Shown here: one piece after another, positions 14,938 through 24,890 of the stretch
How positions within the stretch are numbered: the first letter of the stretch is position 1
Layout: each line of letters starts with the position of its first letter
Origin: Todiramphus chloris collaris
Taxonomy: Eukaryota > Chordata > Aves > Coraciiformes > Alcedinidae
Length of the DNA stretch: 64,000 bases
Direction: 5' to 3'
Assembly: GCA_025345505.1 (NCBI GenBank)
Contig: JANVCC010000056.1
Span: 2,705,865-2,769,864 of the forward strand
Made by a program: the position numbers and the translations under genes
The notes under the pieces: model-generated
The model's database searches: none
What the model was told of the DNA's origin: nothing
The model's input: the letters and a program-made list of their open reading frames with translations, nothing else

Positions 14938-14961
14938 AAAAAAAAAAGGGGGAGGGGGAGG
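14938..14961. repeat. A10 run followed by a G-rich tract
   Basis: Ten A residues run into a purine block made of two G5 runs separated by a single A, followed by AGG. It lies beside the candidate polyadenylation signal, on its upstream side as the minus strand is transcribed. Confidence 0.75.
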
Positions 14962-15248
14962 ATTTAAAAGTTATGGTTTTTTCTGCCCTTCGTAGTCAGA
15001 AATTATACCTGATTTTTTTTAACTGTATTTAGCAGGTGAAGAATAAATAGAATTATTCAGAGACATTTCCTAGTTTTGGTGAATATCTTACAAAAAACTG
15101 TTTTAAATTCTAATACTATCACTAAACTATTTCCTTCAGAAGAGGTTTTGGAATTTTCTCAGCTATTCTTCAGAAAATAACCAAACCTCATAAATCCCCT
15201 TAAAACAGCAGCAAATAATCCACTGTTCCTGGAAAAAGTTACATTCCC

Positions 15249-15454
15249 CTAGCTTGCAAGGCATTGTTTGCTATGAAGAATGAGTTCTTCTAAATCATCG
15301 ATGTACTTTGTGAAAACCGAGCTGAAAGGTTTCTTTTTAATTAGGCCATTAGATAAAAGTTGTGCAATGAGTGCATCAGCTGCAAGACGAAACACATCCT
15401 CAGGAGGAAAGGATGTGTATGGTTGCTCTGTCATAATTTCTGCCCACAGTAAAT
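15249..15454 (-). CDS. Putative last coding exon of the unrecognised gene
   Basis: The frame runs through 67 residues to a TAG at 15249-15251. It reads as an amphipathic, helix-rich C-terminus (for example LLWAEIMTEQPYTSF, then EDVFRLAADALIAQLLSNGL, then YIDDLEELILHSK). With the acceptor at TTAAG before 15454 the exon starts with two bases that complete a codon left by the block at 16555-16617, giving the continuous reading PEDAEELYLLWAEI. A stronger-looking AG (GGGCAG, exon from 15445) would put a stop codon at that junction, so I preferred the upstream AG even though its pyrimidine tract is poor. Composition is clearly more protein-like than that of chance frames nearby. No family was recognised. 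Confidence 0.6.
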
Positions 15455-16554
15455 CTTAACACTGTACCTCAGCAAAGTTTTCTTTCTTCACTGTCTTTGT
15501 CTTCAAAATGTTCTTGAGGTAGATAACAGCAAGAAGAAAGGGTTAGCAGGTTTGATAGATCTCCTTTACAAGTCAATAACTGATATTCATAAATTCATTG
15601 CTGAGGTCTATGACCAAAGGTCTCCCCACACTAGAAGCTCAAATGGGCATAGTGCTGAGAAGAAAGAACAAACAGGATGATTGGGATTAAAGAGGCACAG
15701 TACTTCAGCCATGTGCCCTCAAAGGCTTGGTACCTCTCCCGGATCCTGACGTCCTTCACAGCTGCCCTTGGATACATTCAAAGATCACTGAAGGGTCAGA
15801 ACCTCAAAGACTGTCTTGAGGACTGAATGCATTTTTTTTTTTTTTGAGTTGTTAGTCATGTATTTATTTCATTTAATTCTTAACATATGTCCAAAAGTCA
15901 TTCTTACCTTCTACATATTCTATAAAGCTCTTTTTAAAAATACATGTTTGTTAACGTTTCTATGAAAAGACCACCAAGTTTTTATCTTTCTAGCTTTTCC
16001 TAGGAAAAACCCTCCACAGAGCTGGCAAATGCAAAATAAAATTAAACAGTGCTTATAAGGATAATTTTCAGTTCTTTAGTTGCCTTTTATCATCAAGAAG
16101 TTTTCATCCAGATTTATATGTCTGTAAAGGAAAATTAGAAAACTTGTCTTTGAGTAATATATTGAAAAACATTAAAGTTCAGTAAAGTTTCCTGCACATC
16201 AATCTTTGAAGCACGCTAAACCCAGGGAGTTATAAAAAGTGTAACAAAATCGAGCAGTACTCTAAAATTGCTGATTTTCCATGGATTACGACATCTTTAT
16301 AAGACTTTCTCAGCAGCTGATTTTGAGGTGTTTTTTTCTTATTACCCATTCAGGTTAGAAAACTAACTGTTCTAATAATACTTGTGGTTGCTTCATAGGT
16401 ACACATCAAGCTGCAATCCATACCTTACACACCCCAATCACTGGGTTAAATCCCCACTGCCAAATGGACACCTTAAATTTCTGCACAGTAGTTCTATCAA
16501 ATCTAAGACATAACAACAAAGATTAATTTCAACACATTCACAGTTCTCAGATAC

Positions 16555-16617
16555 ACAGTTCCTCTGCATCCTCAGGACTCTGCATGGTGATGATCAGAAT
16601 TCCTTCTCCTGTGCTTG
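16555..16617 (-). CDS. Putative internal exon of the unrecognised gene
   Basis: An excellent acceptor (TATTTCTTCTCAG) precedes 16617. The 63-base block reads STGEGILIITMQSPEDAEEL and ends one base into a codon; the donor GTATCT after it is moderate. That phase fits the last exon exactly. The upstream side is less clear: the block needs a preceding exon ending one base into a codon, whereas the exon at 17940 ends on a codon boundary. So either a small exon lies between 16.6 and 17.9 kb or a boundary is misplaced. Confidence 0.5.
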
Positions 16618-17939
16618 CTGAGAAGAAATAGCTACAGGTTTAATATACTAGGTACATCAAATTCCCTGAGGCTGGATCCACAAGTCTGTACTAAAGCAAA
16701 TATTCCTGCTCCCAGTTTCTGTTCCACAGTGCCTTGTGAAGGAAAGCTTTTGCTGTAAGGCCCAGGCTCAGATGGGATTAAACAGCTGTTGCAGAGGCAC
16801 TAGATCTGCACAGGCTAAAATCTCATGGGTCTGAGAGAGAATAGCCCAGTTCACTCAAGTTAAGTGCAGATAAATATTACACATTCACTGCTGATGTTTT
16901 TCCTCTCAAGTCTTACACGTATACATTTTTAACTACAAAAGGCCATCACTTACATGAATAAAAAAATACATCACAATAGATAACTCACAGCATAAACCAA
17001 CACGTGTTGTGTGGGATACATATAATTTTCATTTCATTGCTTTCATGTCCAAGGAGTTTGCAAACCACCATTCTAATTGGAATAGCAAACATTGCTTTGT
17101 AATTAGTAAAAGGAAGCCATTCTTTTTCCGATCTTTGTTGAGTTTCTAATGAAATACTAATTAGAAGTTAGTATTCCATTTATTTGCGTTGTCATACACT
17201 TTTGTTCAGAGGCTGTTATGTATTTTAAAGTATTCAAAATTGGAGCAGAATTCCCAGAAAACCTAGCAGTAATATGAGCATACAGTTGTCTTAATGACAT
17301 TTGATGAGCTGGCTTAAAGTATCTTAGAATCCTTGGTTCCCAAGTCACCTTAGGACAGCATCCAATATTAAAAATATCAATATACTAGCTGCTTGCTATA
17401 TGACTGCTCATTCTTCACTTGAAGAATGAGCATTTCTGGGTGCAAAAACCCATAAAATTCTGATTATTTTTCCAATGCTGGTTATGAAGTACACCAATAC
17501 CATAACCAGAGCTGGGAGAAATAGTGCTGTAAGCAAGGCAGCAACGATCAGAACTTAACTACTTGGTCATGTGCCTGAAACTCAATGGTCAGAAGCTAAT
17601 TCTCTCACCATTATAGGATTTTTTTAAATACTTATTAGCTTGTCTCAGCAACACTGAGCTTCCTCATGTTTACATCTAGTACTTTTGCTTAGTTTTCTTT
17701 GTGGCTTTCATACTACTTCACTCCTTAATTACCTACCTAAATTAAATACTATATGGTTTTAGATCCACAGGACTGGCAGTGGCTCTAAGACACTTGGAAA
17801 TCTATTATACAAACTATTTCTCATATTTTATCAGCATGAAGTGTTTCAGTGAAATGAGGATGTAGATCATCACATGCTACATTACCCTGAAATATTGTTT
17901 AAACATGAACAGAGAGGTGTCATTTTCTCCTGGTGTTAC

Positions 17940-18115
17940 CTGGCAGAGAATGTCTCCTTTTGCTGTGATCAGCACAACACAGCATTCAGCCTGAAGGACA
18001 TGAACTATGTCCATGAATGAACTGTTATTACGCTCACTGTTATTATATATGGCAACATTGGTAAATAGCTCACACAGTGACTTGATGTATGGTGCCCATA
18101 GAGACAAGTTGCAAT
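17940..18115 (-). CDS. Putative internal exon of the unrecognised gene (5' limit uncertain)
   Basis: The block ends in a good donor (CTGCCAG then GTAACA) on a codon boundary. It reads SLCELFTNVAIYNNSERNNS, then MDIVHVLQAECCVVLITAK and GDILCQ, with mixed helix and strand character. Its upstream limit is ambiguous: the AG before 18115 gives 176 bases, while the AG before 18080 gives 141 bases and a start on a codon boundary. The second choice would leave an intron of about 70 bases to the neighbouring block at 18151-18329; the first would leave only about 40 bases. An in-frame stop just above 18115 excludes a longer exon. Family not recognised. Confidence 0.5.
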
Positions 18116-18150
18116 CTTAAGCACTATTTAAGTTGTAAGTATTTAAATAC

Positions 18151-18329
18151 ATTACATAGGTCTAAAGACTTTAGAAGAACAATCATAGAGATCTTGTTCA
18201 GTCTCCTATAAAACACAGGGCACAGTTTTTGCTCTTCAAAATCCTCTGCTGAATTGATTCTTTTCTCTAAAGATCTTGGAGCTAAATCAACCAAAACAGT
18301 GACATGCATCAAGTGAGACCTTATTGTTT
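18151..18329 (-). CDS. Putative internal exon of the unrecognised gene (limits uncertain)
   Basis: A strong acceptor (AATAATGTTTTCTACAG) lies just before 18329, and a second AG allows a start at 18319. The second fits the preceding exon at 18708-18797, since AT plus G completes a Met codon. The frame reads MHVTVLVDLAPRSLEKR, then NSAEDFEEQKLCPVFYRR and LNKISMIVLLKSL. Two donors are possible, after 18156 (GTAATG) or after 18151 (GTATTT). The second ends on a codon boundary and pairs with the 18080 start of the next exon. The frame meets TAG soon after if not spliced. Family not recognised. Confidence 0.5.
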
Positions 18330-18707
18330 CTGTAGAAAACATTATTGGAAAATATAATGGTGTCAGAGGAACAAGCACAGCCTTCTTGTAAGGTCAGAAT
18401 TCATCTAAGAACTAAAGAAGAGCCCAAGAGAAGTTATGGTTTTGTTAATACATTATTTTTGAGAATAGCAAAGAAACAGTTATTACCCTTAACTCCAAAG
18501 GGATTATTTCCACTGAGTTCAGCAGGGAACAGTTTAGCCATGGATCTTCTAATGATTCATACTCCCATATCAGAAGAGCAAAATAAGTGCTCTTGGAAAA
18601 GGCTTTGTTAAATGAGGAAAGAGAACACTGACCATCATGTTAAGAAACTTCCACTCAGCGTAACAGTTTGACATATGTCCTGTGTCACGTAATAGCAGTA
18701 TTTTCAC

Positions 18708-18797
18708 ATATGAAACACATCAGCTGTTCTACTGCTATTAACATACACAATGATGTCAGAAATGTCATCAGCAACTAGGTCATCTTTTATCTGTGAA
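18708..18797 (-). CDS. Putative internal exon of the unrecognised gene
   Basis: A textbook acceptor (ATCTTTCCTTTCAG) precedes 18797. The 90-base block reads SQIKDDLVADDISDIIVYV then NSSRTADVFH and begins with the single base needed to finish the codon left by the exon at 22566-22650. The donor is weak: CATAT then GTGAAA at 18708 is used here, and GAT then GTGTTT a few codons earlier is an alternative. An in-frame TGA follows at once if it is not spliced. The acidic stretch and the exact phase match to the upstream block are the main reasons to believe it. Confidence 0.55.
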
Positions 18798-20949
18798 CTG
18801 AAAGGAAAGATGAACATAACTAGCTTTCCAATATGAAAACATGTCTTTTGCTCACTATAATATATAGCATCACTAAAAAAGAAAATTATAGAAAAAAACC
18901 CCACTATATTTACAATGCAGATACAGTTATCTGAAGTATATTTCATGAATTGGGGATGAGCTAAATAAATCTGAAACCTCAATCTCAGATGAGAATTAAA
19001 TTTGCATCAAAAAAGTTTTAGCTGAATATCCACAAGAAAACATATGATTCAGTAGAATAGGCCCAGTATTGGTAAGACATGTAAAACTTCAGGAAACAAT
19101 TCAGTACTTGCAAACATCTGACCTGAATGACCAAGTTCACTTAACTAAAATATTTTTCAACTCCTATCATGCCAATCCTTATAGAGTATGCTCAAGAACT
19201 GAGCTTTTAGTCACCCAACCATGGTAACAACTAGAAATCATATGCATGAACTTTATTTTAAACATTCCTGAAGACAATATAATTTGCTTCCTTATCTAGA
19301 AAATGGAAAATCACAAGAAGATACAAATCCACCAGAAGGCACATTTGTAAAGTAGGTGACATCAGGAAATATTTCCATAAAGTAAGATGCTAACTACTAA
19401 AGATACTATCACCAAACGTGTAATTTGACCCTTGGAGCCTAAAAATTGAAAGTCAGGTTATTGTACCTTTAAATTGAAAGGAAGGAAAATATTGCAGTTT
19501 TCAAAAGCAGTCATCTCCCAGCTCCCACAGAAAAATCTTGAAATTCCTTAATAACAATTAAGTGTTTAACAGGAAAAATACATCAAGGGAGCAATTAGTT
19601 CAACTGGAGATTAAAAAGCCATCACAGGAGACTGCAAATTGCAGTCAAAGTATTAACAACCTGATTTGTGCAGAAAGAGAAATAGCCATGGTTTTACAAA
19701 GTCAAGAGAAAATCTGAAAATAAGGTCTTTTAGCCAGCTACATTGTACATTGAAAGTCACCTAAAACAACAGAAAGGCACAAGGATGTGTATGATAATAA
19801 AATGCTTAACTTCCACCTTTTCAAGCAGAAGCTAGGTTATAAAACCACAACAATCTTTACTATCCAGAAGATGGATTTAAGTCACACCACTTCAGCAATG
19901 CAAGCCTGAAAGTACCAATTTTATTTCCATCAAAATCAGCAGAGACTTTTAAACTTTTAATATTCTCATTTCCACTTAACTAAAGCTTTATTCCTGGATG
20001 TGTCTAGAAATACACCAGCCTTGACAGGTCTGGGCAGCTAGATTCAATCACAACTAACTCCTTTCTCACTCAGCAGGGAGTACAAAGCACACCTACATGG
20101 TAGAATATGAACAGAAGTGTTGATTTGATGAAATAATCATTAAAAGGGGGGTGTGTGTGTGTCTGTCTTCTGGGGATTTTTGTTTGTTTGGAGGGTGATA
20201 TTGTTTGTCTTTTGCTTCATGTTGTTTGGTTTTTTTAAACAAGGTTGATATTTTAGAAAGGAAAAAATTAAGTATGAAATATAACACAAGAGGAATACAC
20301 ATTAGATGAATAAAAAAACCAGGAAAACATAAAAGAGATCAAAACTTATCAACGTTCTTCCAAAAAAGAAAGGAAGCAACAAATAAACAGAAGTGTATGT
20401 GTCTTCAAAAAAGACACAAGAGGAAGTGTTACCAAAATCCTAGGAATTAAGAAGTTCAAAATTATATCCAAAAAACCCAAGTAAAAATTGATGGGGAAAG
20501 CACATTTCTGATGATAAAGGAGAAGAACGCAATAATGAACTTGCTAATATTACCAAATTACTAAAGCTTTTGGTATAATATCTTATAAGCATCATAAATG
20601 AAACAGTGAATACAAGGAATAGCAGAATAATGATAAAAACAAGAGAATGCTAAAAACATCAATTTATGCAAGCAGTCAGGAATAGAGAAATAATTTAGCA
20701 TACCAAAGGAATGGATTTACAAGACTCATGTTAACATAATTATTTATTTTTTTTAGATCACAGAAATCCAGAGAAGTATCAGATACTTGCAGGCAAATAA
20801 ATGAATAAGATACCAGTAAACAGAATTCTAGGAAAATACCAAATGAAATATTCAGAGAAGTTGGAATATTTTGAAGATCATGGAAACACCAACTCAGTTT
20901 TCTAAAAATGTGCCCTTTAAACAACCTAATTTCTTATTTTTTTAGACAA
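18798..20949. other. Presumed intron, nothing further recognised
   Basis: No second coding block or repeat copy could be supported apart from a short GT run at 20151-20162. The sequence is AT-rich with short broken frames. Confidence 0.4.
20146..20162. repeat. G6 run and short (GT)n microsatellite
   Basis: Six G residues run into about six GT units, followed by CTGTCTTC. It is a simple repeat with no further meaning seen. Confidence 0.8.
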
Positions 20950-21725
20950 TGTCCTGGTTTGAGTGAGAACAGAACTAATTCTGTTCAGTGATTTTGCTTT
21001 TCAGCTCAGTTCTTCTATCAAACTGCACTGTCTGAAGTTAGCAGCCTGTTCTCACAGACAGTGTCTGCTTCCAGCAGTGACAGCACCCCATGTTTAGAGT
21101 TAGCACCAAGGATTGGTGTGCAGACCAAGGCCACTGCTGGGTCTCGTGTACCATGGTGAGGGAGTGCAGAAAGTAAAAGCCACACCTGCAGGGAAGAGAG
21201 GATAGGAACAGGTGACCCTAAACTGACCAAGGAGGTATTCCATCCCATATACATCGTATTCGGTATAAAGCTGAGGGATCGCCAGGGTCCTGCTCAGCTC
21301 AGCTCTTCCAGCTTCTTTCTCACTTCTTCAATGGCCAGCATCCAAGGAGGACTCTGTCCATTTTGCCTTCAGTCCCAATGTCCATGTTCCTGAATCCAGT
21401 ACCAAAATCCAGCTCCTGAACACAACTCCTGTCTGCTACGGGGCCCAGTCTGGGACTCTTCTGGTGCCTGCTCCACAGCACCAGTGGTGATGGTGACATG
21501 ATTGCCATCAGGAGGCTGGGTTCAATACTGGTTTTGTATATATTTATTTTTTTTTTTTTTTTAATTTTATTATTATTTTAATTTCCATTAAAGATGTTCT
21601 AGTTTCTTTTCTAATTGCTAAGTCTCTCTCCCTTTGGAGAGGGAGAGAGATTAACTAAGAGCATTTGTTACAGGTTTAGAGGTCTGCCCTGAGTGCAGGC
21701 AGCACAAGTGCGGTTTAACATGCTA
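20950..21725 (+). mobile_element. Solo LTR of an avian endogenous retrovirus (ERVL/ERVK-like), near complete
   Basis: The element begins TGTCCTGGTTTGAGTGAGA, the start shared by a large group of avian LTRs. It has a TATA box (GGTATAAAGCTG, TATAAA at 21264-21269), a T-rich stretch, a polyadenylation hexamer ATTAAA at 21587-21592 followed by GATGTTCTAGTTTCTTTTCT, and a GGAGAGGGAGAGAG U5 block. The 3' end is eroded; GGTTTAACATGCT near 21725 is the best match to the usual AAACCATGACA end. The five bases GACAA before the start are a candidate target duplication, but no matching copy was found after the end. No internal retroviral region adjoins it, so it is a solo LTR. It lies in sense to the plus strand, opposite to the putative host gene. 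Confidence 0.8.
21264..21269 (+). promoter_or_regulatory. LTR TATA box
   Basis: TATAAA within GGTATAAAGCTG, at the expected U3/R position of the solo LTR. The same motif is kept in the second copy at 54795-54800. It could give plus-strand transcripts antisense to the putative gene, though nothing here shows activity. Confidence 0.55.
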
Positions 21726-22565
21726 AACTGCCTCTCTTTTTCTAATCTTATACCAACACTTTCCAGCTGCTATACATGTTTTTCCTAACCTATAATGAAA
21801 TCTTATCCTTAAGCTTTCTTTGCTTTAAAAATGCATACTGCTGTATCAAAAATATAAATTAACAGGCAACTAATAGTTAAAAATATAAGTTACATACCTT
21901 AATGTTCATAATATCTGCTGAATTTTGCTTTAACAGGTGGAGAAATGTCGGGTAAGTAAGTGTGAGAAAAAAACCCAAGTTAATAAAATCTGGTAGTAAG
22001 GTTATCACTGAAGTAAGTAATTTTAACTAGAAAGACTGGAAATAAAAGCAGAAAATAAACTGAGTTGGAACATGGCAAGTAGAGAGTGTTATCTGTACAG
22101 AAGACATACCAAAGTTGGGGGGGGTGGTGATGGTGATAAACCAAGTCCTATTAAACCCATAGTTAAAAATGTAACATGGAAGCAAAAAGTCACACTGGTG
22201 TTGATCCAAGGGTCAGGAAGACATGAATGTAGTGTAATCTTTTACAAATAGATCTAATGGTAGCATATCTGAAATATTTATTTCTATTTATGATTTCTCA
22301 GTTGTTTAAAAAAAAAACCCAACAAAAAAATCCCAAACCCAAATAAAAGGAATAAACTATTGATGAAAATTCCATTTAATTGAAGTCTTAGCTATGTTTT
22401 AGTAGCTGAACAACAAATACAAGTAGGGGCACAAAGTAACTATGCACATGAGAGAAGAGAATTTTAAACCAAGAAAAAAATAAATCCAAAGAAATAAAAC
22501 CACAAAGAAAAAAGTGAAATGAGATAAAAAAAAACCTGAAGTTGAATGACAGAAGAATGCCCCAC
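21726..22565. other. Presumed intron, nothing further recognised
   Basis: AT-rich sequence between the solo LTR and the next exon-like block. It contains an A/C-rich low-complexity tract at about 22306-22345 and a G-run near 22120. Confidence 0.4.
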
Positions 22566-22650
22566 CTGCGAGATGTATCACATCTTGTTAACTGGATAAA
22601 TGAAAAATCTGTATCAGCACAATCGAAAATTTGTTCCAGCTCAAATGTCA
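22566..22650 (-). CDS. Putative internal exon of the unrecognised gene
   Basis: An 85-base block reads TFELEQIFDCADTDFSFIQ then LTRCDTSR, and ends two bases into a codon at a good donor (CTCGCAG then GTGGGG). The single base at the start of the 18797 exon completes this codon as Ser, so the two blocks join in frame. The acceptor (TACAATTAAG) has a poor pyrimidine tract, and an in-frame stop just above it rules out extension upstream. It needs a preceding exon that ends one base into a codon; the 33.9 kb block ends on a boundary, so one exon is missing between them. A tiny candidate lies at 24860-24890. Confidence 0.5.
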
Positions 22651-24859
22651 CTTAATTGTACACCTTAAAATTGGGGCAGAAGAAGTCTCAGCAGACTCTA
22701 AAACACTGGTAAACACAAATCAGAAAGGCTATTCCATTGGCTGAGCATCCTGTCCAACAACCCTTAACAACTGTTTCTTTGCCTCATTTCGGATATTTCT
22801 GTGCTTCATCTCTGTCTGTGCCTTTCCAAGAAGTTTAGAGTACTGCCTGGCAAAAATGTAGCACTGCAGCTGACATGAATGTCTGTAGAAGCACTGTATC
22901 CACCTATGGTTATGCAGAAAAGCAGTACTGAAGTCTCCATCATTAAATTGAGGCTAAATGTTTGAATCATTTGAAGCTTGTGGCTGCGCTGCCATAGAGA
23001 TGGTTATCAGGGCAACGGAAAGGTTGCTTTGCTGAATGAAAATATTCCGTGTCTATACTTTAGCAGAAGATATTTTGCAAAATGTCAAGTGCCATGTCTG
23101 GTATTTGCTGAGCCGAGGATTGGACTCAGGCTGAGATTTTGGATTAAATAACAGAAAGTGGAATAGAGAAGTTTCAAAAATGTTGTAGTTAAAAACAAAC
23201 AAACAAAAAAATCCCATGCAAATGCAAAAGTTCTATTCTGGATAGTTCTGCTTTCTTCTTCGATCTTTGAATGAGAATTCAAGGAACTTTGGTGTATCTG
23301 GATCTTACGAACCTTTCTGAATGAGCAATGCATAGAAATAAATCATTTGCCAGCTTCTCCAGAAGAGACCAAGCATCAAAAACCTAAGTAAATAAAAGAC
23401 ACTTAATAACATTTGCCAGTTCTACTCTAGGAATTTATAGTCGTGGACCAGCAACAAAACCCTTTATAGTAACCTAGGCTTCTGCTGCATTTCTGATTTC
23501 AGTTATTTCTTCTCCCACTTGCACTGTAACGGTTTGTATTGGCTGGAATAGAGGTAGCAAAAAAACTATTTGTTGTTCCAGCATACTCTACATTTCTGCT
23601 GTTCCCTAGCTGTCTGGAATCCAGAAAAGTAGAAGCTGGGAATAATAACAAATGTAATTAGCATAGTTTATTTTTTTTCTGAAAACAGGCACAGCATAAT
23701 TGTAGATGAATATTCATGGTTAATGTTGTAATGGGAAAAGTTCTTCTGTGGATATTTTTATGGTTGTTTTATTGTAGTTTGGTTTTGTGTTAGGTTTTTT
23801 TTCCTGTAGTTGCTCCCCCCTCCCCTCTATTAAACAATACAAGTTTTGCTATTCTAGTCAGTATTCAAAGCTTGTGTAGGTTTTTAAAATATTAATTATA
23901 GGACTGAAAATCTCAGCAGGGTGAATTAAAAGCAGATTATTCTGTCAAAGTACTTAGATGTAAAACATGCTAAAAGTATCAATTAGTAATGCAGGATGCA
24001 AATAAAGTGGGGAAATGTTACTTTATTAGGAATAAACTTTTAAAAAAAGGGATGCTGAGGTACAGGACAGAACACTACAAAGCAATTACCATAAATTTAT
24101 TATGATAGCAGGAATGTATGAGCAGACAGTAGGTAGTATTCTCACCACTTTTCAGAAAGGCTCATATAAAAGCCAAACATTATTTAACTATTTACTAAAT
24201 GTAGTTTTAACAAGCATCTACTTCTGCAGCTATTCACATCACAATAAATTGATGCTCTTCATTATCCATACTAAAATAAATCACTATCATTAAAACATTT
24301 TTTTAAATAAGGTCTTGAGTAGAATGCATCATGCTAGGATTACCTGTTAGGAATTGTACTTGATCACAATTTATTCTGGACAAATTTAATTAAAAATCTC
24401 CCACAATATCTTCCATATGCACTTAGCACGTGCTGACTGTTGCAGACTTTCCTCTTAGAAGGATGCATGGGAACAGCATTGACTTTGCAGGACTTGTTAG
24501 CTGCTCAAAGATGCAGACAGATAACTAGGGGGGGATTTTCAGAGTGCTTGGATGTCTTTAGGCAAGTAATGAGCTCTGAAAAGCTTGCCTAAGCACTTTA
24601 CTTACCGCTCACTTATTTTATTCCACTGGGTCAACCAGCTTCATCTACATCTCTAATTTCTATCCTCCTTTTCCTCCCCATGTCTTTGGTTTTGATTGGT
24701 TTGGGGTTTTTTTATATATGGTTTTCTCCAAGAACGACCAAAACAAATGCCACAGAGGCAGAATAATTCATTTCAGGAGTTCTTACTCATGTCACTAACA
24801 ATATTTTTCCAAAACAACGATATAACCAGTGAAACCAGCAGGAACATAGAATCTGTCAC

Positions 24860-24890
24860 CTTTTAAATGCTTTGGACTTTTTATTAATTC
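24860..24890 (-). CDS. Weak candidate micro-exon
   Basis: A 31-base block lies between a fair acceptor (TGGATTTCTATACAG) and a GTGACA donor. It starts on a codon boundary and ends one base into a codon, which is what the gap between the 33.9 kb and 22.6 kb blocks requires, and reads ELIKSPKHLK. The frame is in fact open from about 25052, so a longer exon is also possible. A match this short may well be chance. Confidence 0.2.

Noticed and set aside
17407..17553. Minus-strand frame with a membrane-segment look (ALLTALFLPALVMVLVYFI)
   Set aside because: Hydrophobic frames arise easily in T-rich DNA; there is an in-frame stop just upstream and no phase fit with neighbouring exon blocks.
21018..21254. 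Open frame on the minus strand with a near-copy at 54571-54774
   Set aside because: The shared peptide comes from the two copies of one LTR read backwards, not from a gene family.
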